From the NCBI RefSeq assembly GCF_000315625.1, contig NW_005434661.1:768345-832344 (forward strand): a DNA stretch of 64,000 nt. Reading direction: 5' to 3'. Shown one piece after another: positions 28,560 through 41,736 of the stretch (positions are counted from its first letter, which is position 1; every line of letters starts with the position of its first letter). A program made the translations under genes and the position numbers. Below the pieces are notes generated by a model. It did no database searches, was not told where the DNA came from, and saw nothing but the letters and a program-made list of their open reading frames with translations. The DNA comes from Guillardia theta CCMP2712 (taxonomy: Eukaryota > Cryptophyceae > Pyrenomonadales > Geminigeraceae).

Positions 28560-31500
28560 TTCAGTGGACTGATCCTGCAAGGCAAAGAGAGGTGAGCGCA
28601 AGAGAAGGAAAGCAAAGAGAGGGAGGAAGAATGAAAGATGGAGGCTTGCAGGAAGCTGAAGGGTGAGAGGAGGGAGTGAGCTAGAAGGGAAGCAGGAGGC
28701 AGTCGTAGCCAGAGAGGAAGGGCAGGAAGGGGAAGGGGAGGATGGACTTCGAGGCTCCTACCGCCTCCGAGATCTGCTTGAGCTCCCTCCGGCGGTACAG
28801 CGCGTTGGAGAGGTTGTAGGCCATGACGGAGGTGACGGGGGCGTTGTAGAAGAAGTCGAGGTAGAGCATCGCCATGAAGGCAGCATGCCCGGGATCGAAG
28901 TTGGCGAGGGAGCCCTCGAGCACCGGGATGTCGAGCCTGCAGAAGTTGATGGCGAAGTCAGCGTATGTGAAGAGGACGCGGAGGACGGCGAGAGCGGGTC
29001 CAGTGAGGAAGTGGAGGTAGAGGCCGATGAAGTCGTAGACGCCATAGATCCTTCTCGAACGGATGTAGATGCCGCTCACTGCTATGCTGTTGACCCAGGC
29101 CCGCAGTCCCCAGCAGCCGAGCTCGATCAGAGCCAGCCCCCCAAGAGGGAGGAAGACGAAGAAGACAAAGAAGCGCTGGGTGGGCTGCCACAGGAGGAAG
29201 GAGACGAGGAAGAAGACGGGAATGAAAACCAGCATGGCCGACACGAGGCTGGACCAGAGCTGCCTCCCCACGTAGCCAGAAGCGTCATGGATGGGGAAGT
29301 GCCAGACGCGGATGAGGGTATGGTCAGCCCTCAGCTGCATCATCATCCGCCGGTAGGAGCGAAAGATCTGCAGCCATGCCCATAGGAAGGAGGCGATGAT
29401 GGCTAGCTGACCTGCCGAGGTCCCCGTGAGCATGGAGGAGAGGAGCTGCTCGAAGAACGCGGGCCCGTCTCCGTAGATCGACTCCATTACCGTGTAAGAG
29501 AGCGCGACGATGTCGTACCTGTTGGAGTAGGGGGCGGTAGGATAGGCCGCCATGCTGGAGGAGGAGGAGACGGAGGTCTGGTAGTTCCCCAGCGCCTCAC
29601 GGTACCTCACGACCTCTGCTCGCAGTCTCTCGAGCCCGAACACGACCCTGTTGGTCAGCGACTGTAGGGCAACCAGGAGAACGAAGACGGCGCAGGCTGA
29701 CATCCCGAAGCCCTGGAGGAGGCGGACGGGGTAGTTGAAGCCCGTCTCGAAGCTTCCTCCTCTTCCTCCTCCTTCCCCGACCAGCCGGTCCACGAGTTCC
29801 TTCCCGTAGTCTGCGAGGATGCCGAGGAGCCCCCAGAAGCCCTCCAACTCCACCACCTCCCTCTTGACCTCCTTCTCGTCCTGGATCCGAACTTTCTTCT
29901 GCCGCGCCATCGCCTCCTCCGTTGACGCCTTGCGAGCAAGGACGATCTCGCGGTCCTTGGCGTTCTCTTTCCTCAAGATCTCCCTCCTCTTTTGCAGCCC
30001 GGTGGCCTCAGCCTGCGCCTTCCCGTCCTCGTTGCTGCCCAGGTTGTGTCCGTGCACCATGGGGCCATGGGAGGAGGAGGACGCTCTGGTGACCTCCTCC
30101 TCCTTGGGGTGAACTCTGTTCTTCTTCCTCCGCATGCTCCAAGTCCTCTTCACCTTCTTCTCCCTGGCCTCAGGGCTGACCAGCAGGTTTCTGAAGGCAG
30201 TCAGGTAGCGTTTCTGCCTGTACGTGAAGTACTGCAGGCTGTCAGTCTGAACCACCAGCCGAAGGAGGATGATGGTGATGGCGAAAGTGTTGATCACCAT
30301 GAGCCCTCCGCACAGGACGATCTCCTGCTGCACCTGAAGCAACAGTGAGCAGCGGCAGACTGGTAGGACGCTCCTCCTCTTACCTTGGAAGGAGACCCAT
30401 AGGAGGCGATCACAGCACGGAAGTACAAGGCAGAAACGATGGCGAAGACTATGCAGCCGAGGAGGGAGAGTTGAATCCAGACCCGACTTCTGTCCACGAT
30501 GTTGGCGTTGAGGAGGAGGATCATCCCTCCCAGCCCGAGCATCAGCACGAGCCGGTACGAGAGCAGCTCAGATGCAGCTGGGATTGCAAGGTTGCTGGCG
30601 TACAGGGGCTGCGCCTGGCTGGCCACGTACCCGTCAGAGGCGAAGAAGACGTAGTAGAAGCCTGTCTCAGCTGTTGTGAAGAAGTTGACCCCAGCAAAGA
30701 GCGTGTAGCCCCTGTCGCATGCTCCATCCTCGCACACCCACGACGGAGGCTGCGTCAGGTTCCAGTCTACAAACTCCTCGCACCCGCTAGTGGTGTTGGG
30801 AGGGAACACTAGGGTTCCTGGCTCCACCCAGTCCTGCCCGCACGTCACGATGTGCAGCGAAACCTCTGAGCTCCTTCGCAGTGCGTTGCCGCTGCTGTCG
30901 AGGACGCGGACCTGAGCTGAGGTGATGGTGGGCTGGGAGCCGACGACCCCGGTGATGGTGTAGACGGAGGGGAGGGAGACGAAGCTGCTGCCCAGGTTGA
31001 AGTCGTAGGGACCGAGCGAGCGCTTGGGGACGGAGAGTCCAGGAGCCGTTCCGACGAGAGGGACGGAGATGTTGATCGAGGCGACGAGGTTGGTCACAAG
31101 GAAAGGATCTGAATCGTCGCTGAACGTGCCCCCGTTGCGGAAGCGGATGCGATAACGACCAGGCTGGGCCCTTCCCAGCACCACCAGCACGTCAGCGACG
31201 CCGTTGGTGTCGGTGACGTCGGTGGAGGCGTTGAGGGAGAAGCCGGTGGTGGTGAGGAGGATGAGTCGGGTGGTGTAGACGGTAGTTATCAGCACCTGAT
31301 CCTTGAACAGGTAGGAGCTCTGGGGGGAGGGGCCGCCACTGACCGTCTTGAACTGTAGGGGCCCGCAGTAGCTCGCGTCCTCAGCTGTACACTCCACTGC
31401 GATCTCCGCCTCTACCGTCACGCCCTCCAGCGGCTGCCCGTTGGCCAGCCTGGCCTGCACGCGCACTAGGAACTCCTGCCCCTGCCCAACCACCTGCGGT

Positions 31501-34500
31501 ATCCTGCTGATGATGCTGAGGAGGAAGGGCTTCTCCGATACGCCGAAGGGAGGAGAGAGCAAGTAACCTTGCCCCTCCGGCAGCCACAGCGAGCTGTTGT
31601 CCAGCAGAGTTTCTACGTCCCTGGTCACCCCCTCACCCCCAATCGCGAACGAGTACCACCCGAAACGCAAGGTTCTCGACATACCAAGGATAGAGGAGGA
31701 AGCGAGGAGCGGGGAGCCCGTGCTGGCTGCCCGAGCATACCCCAGCTGAAGGCCCTGTAGGGTGACGTTGACAACCTCCGTGTCTCCTGCTCCTGGTTGC
31801 GTCCCGACGGCAAGTCCCGCCATCTGGACGGTGAGCACAGGAGGTCGCCATGCGCTCGGGTAGAGGAAGGCGGTATTGCCGCTCCAGCGCTGGATGCGCA
31901 CAGAGACGGCTGCCAGGATCTCTTCACCCCCTCCTCCTCCCGCACCCAGCGCAGTCTTGTTCCACAGGAGCATGTCGGCCCTGCCGGGGAGGAGGTTGAA
32001 GGGGGGAGTGGAGTAGGAGATGTAGACTTGGTCCATGACGGTGAACTCAGACGTCAGGATGTGGAGCTTGGAGGTCTGGCTGGCAGCAGACTGCCAGGAA
32101 GGGCCGAACAGGAAGACCTGGAAGCGATAGGTGCCCGGCCTCGCTGCTGACAGCGACAGGCTCGGCACGTGCGCGTAAGTCTCACCATCCGAGTGCAACG
32201 CGGACTGTAGGGAGACGATGCCTGACAGCTGCCCAGCGTTGGCCGAGCACTGGGATACGCACTCGAGGAGCAGGTAGACCTGCGCCCCCTCCACCGCCTT
32301 CCCGCTCTGGTCGAGGAGGGAGAACCTGAGGTCCTGCGGGTGGACTTGCCCGATGTTGGAGACGTTCTTGGCGTCGCAGTCCCACACACAGGGGATGGGA
32401 GTGAAGTCGCTGTAGAACGCGTTGCGATCCCTGAGCTGGGCCATGGCACTGACCTTGCTGTACCTCATCCGCAGAAAGACTCTCCTCCGCAGGTTGAACG
32501 CGTTCAGCTCCAGCACGTACACGCCTGCTAGGGTTGTGTGCAGGCTGATCAAGAGCTCGCTGGTGCTCACGGACATGCTGTAGTCCATGCTCACCGCCTC
32601 CTCCGACCGGCTGTTCCACAAGTGAGACATCCGCACCTCGAGGCCGTGGAAGGGCACGAGGGCGTCAAGGTCGTCGTAGCAGGAGACAGGGATGGAGAAG
32701 TTGATGCTGCGACTTTGCGACGAGAAGTCGGACGGGTCGAGGAGGAGGGAGGGCTGCCCGTTGACGGTGGCGGACTGAACGAGGGGGGTGGGGCCTGTGA
32801 CGATGCGGGCGATGGGGTTGCGTACAAGGGAGGAGCGGACGGAGCTCGCACAGGCGGGGGCCCAGGCCGAGTATCCCCTCAAGCACGAGATATGCTCGTT
32901 CGAGAAAGCGTTGAGCGCGACGAACCTCCACAGCGTGCGGGTAGAGTTGTCAGTCGAGGAGGAGTTGATGAAGAGGTTGGTGAAGGTGACGTCACCAGTG
33001 CTCTCTGTGAAGTTGCAGGCCCTGGGGAAGCTGGCCTCCTGTATGTCCATCAGGCCCAGGGAGGCTTGCGTGCTGTTCTTCAGCCCCGGCACCACCGAGT
33101 CGTCTACGAACGCCTGCAGGCTCGTTGCAGCCTCCAAATACTTGGCTGTCCCATAGATGAAACAGACCAGCCGCCCTGACAGACCTTCTCCCCTTGCGTC
33201 AACGATCCTTGCTGCTGGGAAGGGCTTCAGAACCTCTCCTGCCTGCACGATGTCGGGGACTCCAACGACTGTCCTGATGAAGGCGCAGGCGCGCAAGGCT
33301 GAGCAAGCGGCCTCAGCCTCTAGCACCATGCTCGATGCCTGCACTTGAATTCCCGTGGGATAGAGCGTGTCGTCTATCCTCAAGCATGGCTGCAGGGAGC
33401 TGATGGAGGGAGGAACGACGAGGAGCTGGAAGGAGGCGAGGGAGGCGGAGCCATACTTGCCGGAGCCAGCGACAAATTTGGAGCTGGTCACGACGGGGTT
33501 CATGTCGACGCTGTAGCTCGACCACAAGGACACGTTGACTCCCCAGGGGACCATCTGGAGCTCGACGAATTTGCCAGGCACGAAGGCGTTGGAGGAAGAG
33601 CCATGCACGAGGATCCACAGCAGCGACTGGCCCAGCTCTAGCGACGTATACACCGTCATGGCAACAAGACCCTGACACGGCGAGGAGGGCGGGACGAGCT
33701 TGTCCCCGAAGAAATGCCCGAAGGAGCACTGGCCCCCGGCATGGCGGCAGACGGGCTGGTAGGAGGGGCCGCACAAGGAAGGGGAGGCTCCGACAGTCAC
33801 GAGCCCGACTGAGCTTGTCACGTTGATCTGCCTGGACGCTACTGGCCGACCGAAGAGGTAGAAGATTACCTCGTACTCCCCAGCAGCCCCGAAGGTGGAG
33901 AAACGGAAGGTGCCCGCCGCTCTCCCGCTCCCCGCACTCCCCAGCAGGACCACAGCAGGGCTGCCCAGCAGGATCTTGAACCTAGAGTCTATCTCGTTCA
34001 TCCTCACTGGAGTTCGCATCTCCCCGAAGGCGATGGAGGAAGGACCCTCTAGGTAGAGCTCAGCTGTCTGCACAGCGGAGGGGAGAGGTCGGACGCGGGG
34101 CACTAGCGCAGCTCCATCGAGCGAGCTGGGATGCTGGAACTTGACCTCGAACTGCTCGCCTTCTACTGCCCGGTCCGGCCACGAGAGGATGGAAACAGAG
34201 GAAGGGGAGCTCGCCGCCAGTGGTGCTGGGAGGTGGAGGAAGGCGACGGTAGCAAGCGCGCCGAAGCCATCGGAGCTTGCCGCCCGCTCGCTCACATTGA
34301 ATGCTGGTTGGAGCTGCACCTGAGACCACACGAAAACTTCCCCGTGACAGACAAACGCGAGGAGCAGCAGGGGTTGATCGTAGCCCAATACGGAGAGGTT
34401 TGGGAAGCTGACGAAACCATCAGTGCTTGCCTGTAAGCGTCAAGTCAGCGCGAGACAGCTTGAAATCTCGATCGAGCAGAACAACGACACAGGCAGCCGA

Positions 34501-36112
34501 GGACATCACTTTGAACAGCGAAGATGAGAGAGAAAACATCTCGCACAAACGGAAAAGGCTGTGAGAGCGAGATGGGGGAGGGAGGGGAGGGGAGGGAGGG
34601 GAGGGGAGGGAGGGAGGGAGGGAATGCAGATCACCTGAGCTGTGTTTCCTGACAGGACAACAGAACCCAAAGACCATTGCTCCATCTCCTCAGCATCCAG
34701 TGCAATCGTCTCCTCTAGACTTCCGTTCAGATCGTAACGGAAGTCCAACCCGACAGCGTGAACGGTGACATTCAGATCGATCCCAGGGACTCCCCTACTC
34801 GGCAGCGAACCAATCCCAGCAAAGCCTCCACCTGCGATCACTCGAAGAGCTGGAGGAGAGCTCGAGAGCTTCATCGGAACCTCCCGGTTGTCAAACTGGA
34901 TATCTGTGCCTGACTCGCGACCCGGGGAAGCGAGGGGATCGGCTTCGATGGAGGAGATGGCAGGCTGCGGGGTGGAGGGAGAGGAGGAGAGGAAGTGAGT
35001 TGGAGAAGCGAGTCAAGCAGGCTTTACCTTGACTGTCACCCACTCGGAAGCATTCAATGCCGACTCGGCCGTGTAGAACTCTAGACGATAAGCTCCCGGC
35101 AACGCTGTCAGGTCAATCAGAACATGACACGCGAAGGTACACGAGAGCTTCACCAGCGTCGAAAGCCAGACGCTTGAAGTCGGCCACTCCATCTCGGTCT
35201 GTAAGGACGGAACTTCCAACGAGACTCACTTGGCAAACCTGTTCCACATCGCTCTCATTCGCTGGCAAAGGCAACATGGGACAGGTTCACCGGCTGGTTG
35301 CTCGCCGCATGGGCGGTGCTGGACCACGTTGGGTCGCAGAAGGGAAGTCGAGATCGAACGACAGGACTCAGCCTGAAGTCAACCACGTGCACCGCAATCG
35401 TGATATCCCTCAACGGCCATCCGTTCCTGTTCAAGGCCTGTACCTTGAAGGACATGTTGGTCAACGGGTAGCAGTCAATGATCATCGGGTTGCCGCTTGC
35501 GAAGAGGGTCTTGAGCACTGGGCGCTTGTCGAGCTTCAGGACGGTTGAGGTATCCCAGACCCCTCTCAGCAGGACTGTAGAGAGCACAGAGATGATGCAG
35601 GTGAACGACAGGACTGAAAACCATCGGCTCCTCACTCGGTCTTCCACTGGGTCGAACCAGACCGGCGGCTCACGTAGGATCTTGAACGAGTCCTTGAGCT
35701 GGACGTCCTTCCCTCCTGCAGGGCTCGCGTCCCTCGAACGATCTTCCGACCATGTGACGCTTTGCTGTTCGTCTCCGTCCTTGTCTGCCCTTGACTTCAC
35801 CTCCCTCGTCCTCCTTGAGCTCGTAACGCTCACGTCGTCTCTTGCAGACACGCTGATGCTGTTCGACCTCCTCCCCGAGTCTGGAGGGCGTGAGGAATGC
35901 TCCTCGGCATCAAAGATGTGGTTGGCATCACTCAGGTCGTCCTTCAAGGTTGCTTCGGACTTGACCGACTGAACCTCGTAGTCGTCCTGGGCCTTCTTGG
36001 CAGAGAAGTAAGACAGGAGCTTCTTGAAGAAGCCTTGCTTGTTCGGCAACGGAGGTCGATCGAGCTGTTCACTTCCTCGCACAGGAGGGGTCTTGATCCG
36101 CAAGCCTTCCAT
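28560..36112 (-). CDS. giant multidomain membrane protein, STRA6/RBP-receptor-like C-terminus
   Basis: Starts MEGLRIKTPPVRG at 36112. About 150 cytosolic Ser/Asp-rich residues precede TM1 (WFSVLSFTCIISVLSTVLL). A long extracellular region follows (about 35450 to 30620; about 1500 residues) of repeated beta-sandwich-like modules with signatures such as GAYRLEFYTAE, GTYRFQVFLFG, GRYRIRFRNGG and LTDRDGVADF, many N-glycosylation sequons and paired Cys. From about 30610 come 9-10 membrane helices (MLGLGGMILLLNANIV, SLLGCIVFAIVSALY, then in exon 30342-28760 several more). The end, NFCRLDIPVLEGSL then NFDPGHAAFMAMLYLDFF, and a downstream exon (about 28640-28560) ARERKKIAIVQRNRW, resemble the last helices and the R-x-RW segment of the STRA6/RBP-receptor family. 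That resemblance is from memory and moderate. Extracellular exons are very long, with introns at 35155-35110, about 35030-34980 and 34640-34440. A frame break near 35255 is unexplained. Confidence 0.55.
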
Positions 36113-36651
36113 CCCTACCGGTCTAAATCAGCCTGAAAGCGGCATGCTGCTTTGCAGGTCCGGTAAGAGAGAAGCGCCTCGGGTTCAAACCACAGCAAGC
36201 TCGTCCCTCCCACTTGCCGTCTCCTTCCTCGCCATCTCCTTCCTCGCCGTCTCCGCTCCTTCACCTCACCCTGCCATGGCCGTCGGAGGGGGGAAACCCA
36301 GCTAGAGGGGCGGTTGCATGGTAAAAGGGAAATGCCGATTTAAACCGCACTAGAATACCATGAATCGAATAGAACCGCTCTACACTCAAGGTTTCGCACA
36401 TGCGGTATATGCGGTGGGAGGCGAGAGTCAAGGGTGCTGAACATGGCGTCGGAGAGGATCAAGCGATGCCGGCATGTCCGTCATGAAGGTCACCAGCTCT
36501 CAATGAGGAGGATGCATGTCTCTTGCGGACCCCCCTCATGCTCTCATGGGAGGTAGCGATCAAGTAGTTGGCAGATCAAAACAAGGCGTGTGTGCCCTGT
36601 CTCCTGTTAGAGGCAGCCGTTGATCCGCCTTGAGGACGAAGGAGCGAGCTC
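36113..36651. other. intergenic between divergent genes
   Basis: 5' flank of the giant membrane protein (minus) and of the MFS gene (plus). No exon recognised. Confidence 0.4.
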
Positions 36652-38479
36652 TTGGACATGGTGGTGAACCAGGAGCAGAAGAGGGAGAAGACGCATGACA
36701 ACCAGCAGCAGCGAGCAGCTCCCTTGGGGATCAGGATATTCGAAAGGTTTGCCTCAAGTCCTGCCGCTGCCGCTGCCGCTTACAATGCCCTTCCAGCCTC
36801 TTCCCAGGAAGATGGTATGGTCATGCCGTCCTTGCCTCTTGCATTCCCATCTTTCTCTCTGCCAACCCGGGGCAGGTGAGCGCCTCCCATGATGTTTGCA
36901 AGATCCTGACCATTGCCTCAGAGCTTCTTTCTCGGGCTCTACACAGAGTATCTTGTGCAAGGTCTCTCGAGATGTCTCGAAGGCCCTCTTTGTGAACGTC
37001 TTGTACAGATTTCGGTGTATCGCGCGAGACTGTCTCTGCCCTGTTCTTCTTCTCCCTGGCGGGAAGCTCTGTCTATCTACAGCTGATCGGGCGGGTAGTC
37101 GATAGGATAGGTCACCGTCCCTGGAGGCTGGGAGGAGGCTCAAGTTGCATGACAGGAACCAGAGCAACGGTCAAGCTCGGGCTGCTTCCCTTCTGCATGT
37201 CGCTGCTGGTTATGTCGCAGTCCCGGAATTTCTACCTTACATGGTGACCCGTTCCGCTACCCACCTTGTCTTGTGACAGAAATTCCAGCCTCTCGTACGT
37301 TGGGATGCGCATGCTGGGCCCGGAGACTGTGGCCTTCTCAGCTATGGTGACTGTGAACAGATGGTTCCGCAAGCTGAGAGGGAGGGCAGCAGCAGGTGAG
37401 TCAGATGTCCCCAGCTCGAGGGGTTGGGCTGAGTCCGGAGGGTTCAGGGCTCCAGATAGCGCTGGCGCTACAATTGCAACTTGCTGCTGTTGTGAATGTG
37501 CTGATGCAGCAGTATGGATGGAGGGAGGTGTGAGAACTTGAAGAATCGCCTCCTCCCTCTCTTCTCTGTCTCCCTCTCTCCATTCTACCCCATCCCCCTC
37601 CCCCTCTTACGCTGCTCTCTATATCGTCACTTGATGGATTGCAGGTCACGATGCTGTGCACGCTCGTCGTCCTTCTGCTGGACCTCCCTGCCCTGCTCTT
37701 CCTGCAGAATTCACCGGAAGAAGTCGGGTTGCTCCCCGACGGGCTCAAGCACGAGGGCGACAGTCTCGAAGAGGCAGAGGGAGGGAAGGAGGAGGAGCGC
37801 GAGATTAACTTCACCTTCTGGGAAGCCATTCGAACCTACCAGTGCTGGTTCATCATCGCCGTGGCCTTCACCTTGGGGTCTGGGTGGGGGGGCATGAACG
37901 TTCACTTGCAAGCCTTCTGCGCAGAGCGGGGGATGCTCCCTTCGAGCACGTCGCTGATTTACTCTGCGGTCGGACTGTTCGTTCCAGCAGGAGCAGTGAT
38001 CACCGGAGGCCTGCTAGACGGTGTGAGCAACAACAACGACAAGCTGCGGAGATGCTCCGTGGTAAAGCTCCCCTCCCCATCCCTGATCCTGCCCGGCCTC
38101 GTAGACTGACTGGCTGTCCGCAAGCTTCCGTTCGCTGCTGCTGTCGCGCAGATAATAGCTATCTTCATGTCCAACTCCGCCATGGCGTTCTCTTTTGGAG
38201 TGTTCACGGGGTTGTTTGTGGGAGGCAACCAGGTTCGATGTTTCACCTCCGTCGTTCCCTTTCCCCTCACCTCTTCTACATAACTTGTCCGCTCTCCCAC
38301 CCCTTCTTCTCCCTCCGCTGATATCCTGCTCAGCTTCCCCTTTCTTTCAGCACGCTGACTATGAAGTGTAGGTGATGGGGATTACCATCTTTGCGTCATT
38401 GTATGGAAGGGCGCATGTTGGTAGCATGCAGGTGAGAACCATGATGATGATGATGATGACGACGACGACGACGATGACC

Positions 38480-38534
<55 letters not shown>

Positions 38535-38837
38535 GGAGGAGGAGGAGGAGGAGGAGGAGGAGGAGGATTCAATTCTAAACGTAATCATTTGCAGGCACTC
38601 TTGGCTGCTGCAGGCCTCCTGGGGGTAGCGATTGGGCCTGTCTTCTTCGCAATAACACATTCAGTGTGGAAATCATTCAACCCGATATTGATTGCAACGG
38701 CAAGCACACAACTCTTCTTATGCGCCATGTTCTTCTTCATCGCAGCTCCCAGGAAGGAAGGTGGAGGATGCGATGAGGGGAACCCTGGAGACAATGCTCA
38801 TCCTCTAGCGGAGAAGGATGAGCTCGATGGGGTGTAG
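36652..38837 (+). CDS. major facilitator superfamily transporter
   Basis: Multi-exon gene. A first exon with ATG near 36652 is uncertain. From about 36810 the frame RWYGHAVLASCIPIFLSANPG is TM1, then SFFLGLYTEYLVQ joined to DFGVSRETVSALFFFSLAG and LIGRVVDRIG (the G-RxxDRxG loop 2-3 signature of MFS), ATVKLGLLPFCMSLLVM, GMRMLGPETVAFSAM plus VNRWFRKLRGRA, and an intracellular loop with NSPEEVGLLPDGLKHEG. The second half reads FWEAIRTYQCWFIIAVAF, SSTSLIYSAVGLFVPAGA, AIFMSNSAMAFSFGVFTG and a last exon 38595-38837 with two helices and an acidic tail. Twelve-helix layout and motifs fit the monocarboxylate/oxalate-formate branch. Substrate is unknown. Introns carry ATG/GGA triplet repeats (38441-38570). 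Confidence 0.75.
38441..38570. repeat. compound ATG/GAC/GGA triplet repeat in an MFS intron
   Basis: Runs of atg, then acg, then atg again and gga. Between exons VMGITIFASLYG and ALLAAAGLLGVAIG. Confidence 0.9.
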
Positions 38838-39131
38838 CGATGCCTTGAAAGGATCCTGTGCATAGCATGTTCAATGTTTATTGCTTTTCTTTCTACTCTA
38901 TGAAGGTCCAGAACAAATCAAGGAATGCCTGTCCATAGCTTCATTCTAGCGCTGCGCTGCGCTGTTCACACTGAAGGATAAGAACCTGAGAACATGCCAT
39001 TAAGCGCCGCACAGCAGCAGCCTTGACATTCCCACCTGCGCGCGAGGAAACAGAGATCTTGAGAAGGAGGAGATTGAACTCTCGTGTGAGACAGAACTGT
39101 TTCTCATCTCGACCAGGACCTTATCCTCTCA

Positions 39132-40116
39132 TCAATGTGCAAACCGATCAACCACATGATTGAAAGTCACCAGCTTCTCGACATCTTCTAACCTCTGCTG
39201 TGAAGACAACACTGCAACGATAGCTGCCTGCAAACATTACAAGAGCAGCGGTGAGCGAGGAGAGGGGGGGAACTGAGCAAGAGAAACCACCTTGAGAGGG
39301 CTGATCGAAGGGTTGAAGGCACAGTTCTCTGCGTATCCTCCTCCAACGATCTTTCCGCAAGATAGCATCAGCGCAACGCCTGATGGTGAGCGGGTGTACG
39401 GCTGCGAGCAGATCAACCAGCAGAGCGAGAGTGGGAGAGGCAAACCGCGTAAGATCGGTTAGCACGTTCGAGTGCGACATCTGCTAGAGGCCTCCATGCC
39501 TCCTCGGGCACTTCGACAAGCTCCAGCTCGTGTGCTTGCTCGCTCAACAGTCGTCCTCTGCCTCCGAGGTCCTTCGGGGAGAAGGCGGAGGGAAGGAGAG
39601 CATCGATGTCTGTGGGTTTCTTGGACGGTGAGATCCAGATCGACAGCTGAGAAGCTTCAGCGAGCTCTGAGATGATCTGCCTGCAGTCTGGAAGCACGGA
39701 GTCACATGCAAGTGCAACAGGAAGGCAGCGAGTGAGGGTCAGGGGAAGCACAGCCTCGAGAGTTTCTCACATCCGCAGGGTGCCATGGAGACGGCCAGGT
39801 GGGATATGGACCTTTCCCCATGATTGATCGCGTTGGTGATGGCGAACTCCTCTGCATGTATGACATGCTCGAGCCCCTGGTGCCGGAACTCTACATTGCC
39901 TCCCAGATAGGACGTGCCGCTCTCCCCGACTGCAACGGCTCCTACCCTGAAACCCGAGATCTGAGACAAGTCAGGAGGACAGTCAACTGGAGCAAGCAAC
40001 ACACCTCTGGCTTCGAAAACCCCTTCGCTTCCTCGAGCAACCGATACAGACCAACTGCAACTACCTGCACGAGACGGCTCAGCCATGGCATCTCGCCGCT
40101 TTGCACCCATGGCCAC
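39132..40116 (-). CDS. CDA: cytidine deaminase, plant-type
   Basis: Deaminates cytidine and deoxycytidine in pyrimidine salvage. The zinc site is complete: HAEEFAITNAIN (His and the catalytic Glu) and APCG joined across an intron to YCRQIISELAEA (the two Cys). Upstream ISGFRVGAVAVG and LGGNVEFRHQG match the dimeric plant/bacterial form. A second, degenerate CDA domain follows across another intron: PYTRSPSGVALMLSCGK, GGGYAENCAFNPSISPLK and AAIVAVLSSQQRLEDVEK, ending in HVVDRFAH and TGA at 39134-39132. Two-domain architecture and length fit the plant/E. coli type rather than the small tetrameric type. Start at 40116 (MAMGAKRRDAMAEP) is a choice; the N-terminus before ISGFRVG is poorly conserved and may include an intron. 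Confidence 0.85.
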
Positions 40117-40258
40117 CTGTTATGACACCCCCGGTCGATCCTCTCGCACTCTCCTCTCCGTCCCCTAAACACCACCTGCCCACCCTGCCCGCCCGCCCGC
40201 TCTCCCTCCTTCCTTCCGGTTTTACTTGGTCTCAGATTTCTCCATGAGTCTGAGTCTG

Positions 40259-40298
40259 ATGCTGCTGCTAATGCTAATGATGATTTTCATATTGCTGC

Positions 40299-40360
<62 letters not shown>

Positions 40361-40570
40361 GTGCTGGTGCTGGTGCTGGTGCTGGTGCTGGTGCTGATGA
40401 TGATGCTAGTGATGCTGGTGCTGGTGGTGGTGCTGGTGGTGGTGCTGGTGGTGGTGGTGGTGGTGGTGCTGTTGGTGGTGGTGGTGGTGCTTGTGCTGGT
40501 CCTGGTGCTGGTGCTGCTGGTGGTGCTGGTGCTGGTGCTGCTGATGATGATGACGATGATGATGCTCTAC
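40259..40570. repeat. 300-bp compound CTG/ATG/GGT triplet repeat
   Basis: Blocks of ctg, atg, ggtgct and ggt repeats with few interruptions. The long open frames through it on both strands are artefacts. Confidence 0.95.
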
Positions 40571-40639
40571 GACTTCTCTCATGTCTTGCATCACCTCGTC
40601 GTCTTCTTCGTCCTCCTTGTCATCACCGCATCCTCCCAT

Positions 40640-41170
40640 GCGACTCCTTTGGCAAAAGTTTCATCCCCCTCATCCCCATGCTTCATCTCCCTCATTACTG
40701 CCTCATTACCCATGCAAAATCCGTTATGAATCACCAGAGATTTGTAACCATCAAAATGCTGTATGAGGGTTGAGTACCCACCCCCTTTTAAATTCATGGC
40801 GAAACCCCATCCGTTGGTACGATCACCCTTGCAGGACCCCCTTTCAAAGAACCCACCCCACCCTCTGTTCTCATGAAGTACCCCTTGAAAGTACTTTGCA
40901 AGGAGGGGTCCCTGGCTTGCAGGGACCAGCACGAGGGAGAAAGTTCGACAAGTTCCTTTGTACATGACCCCACCCCTAATGAAGAGTACCTCCACCCTAT
41001 CACAAATCCATCACTACCCAGCGGACCCAGGAAGACTCGAAGAAGTACCGGTACTTTTCAACATTTCCTTTGTAGGAGAAGACCCGTATTCAACAATTTC
41101 AGTACCCCTGACCCCAATCAAGTATACCCCTACCACCATTTCGAATTACCCCTACCCCCAGTTTTCTCAA
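40640..41170. repeat. CCCCACC/TACCCC-rich island (bottom strand GGGGTA)
   Basis: Same motif class as 5460-6110 but in opposite orientation: gtacccc, ccccaccc and accccta recur on the top strand. No gene found. The adjoining 41171-41736 is ordinary intergenic sequence and the 5' flank of the Hsp110 gene. Confidence 0.45.
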
Positions 41171-41736
41171 TACTCTCCCCTTGCGCCCGCTGCTTCTCGC
41201 CATGAGCTCGTCCGCTTGTACCTCCAGCATCAGCTCTTCTACCTCCCCTCTGCCCCCTTCCCTTCCTGATCATGCTCATGCGTTCTATCCTCTCTTATGT
41301 TCTTCCTCCCCTTCCAGCCCCTTCGAGTATGCAAGTACTGTACATGTCCTCCAGCATGGAGTGGAATCAACAAAGTGATACTAAAATCATGTCTTTCACG
41401 ATCATTTGGATCATCATTCACAGCAACGCATTGATTTGTAGCGAAATCAATCTCCTTGTATTGATGAATGTCTCTGTATTCATAGCATCTCTTCTTCTTA
41501 CAGTCAGGATCCTGGATCTCTACATCGCAGCCTGTGAACTTCATGTTTGCGTCCCATTTAGTCTTGTTCCATCCATGGAATGAACTCGAGATGCTTGTTT
41601 GTTTGATAATTGAAGATACAAGAGCTTTTCTTGATCTGACATGTCCTTGATCAGGAACCCTTAGCGCTAGGCTTCAATTCGCGCACAGAATTGACCTGAG
41701 GCCCGATCCTGGAATCTTTGCTCGCGCCGTGCCACC

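Noticed and set aside
32538-33179. 213-codon plus-strand frame
   Set aside because: Antisense shadow of the extracellular region of the giant membrane protein.
40226-40729. 167-codon Leu/Val/Met-rich frame
   Set aside because: Translation of a compound triplet microsatellite; other frames are equally open.
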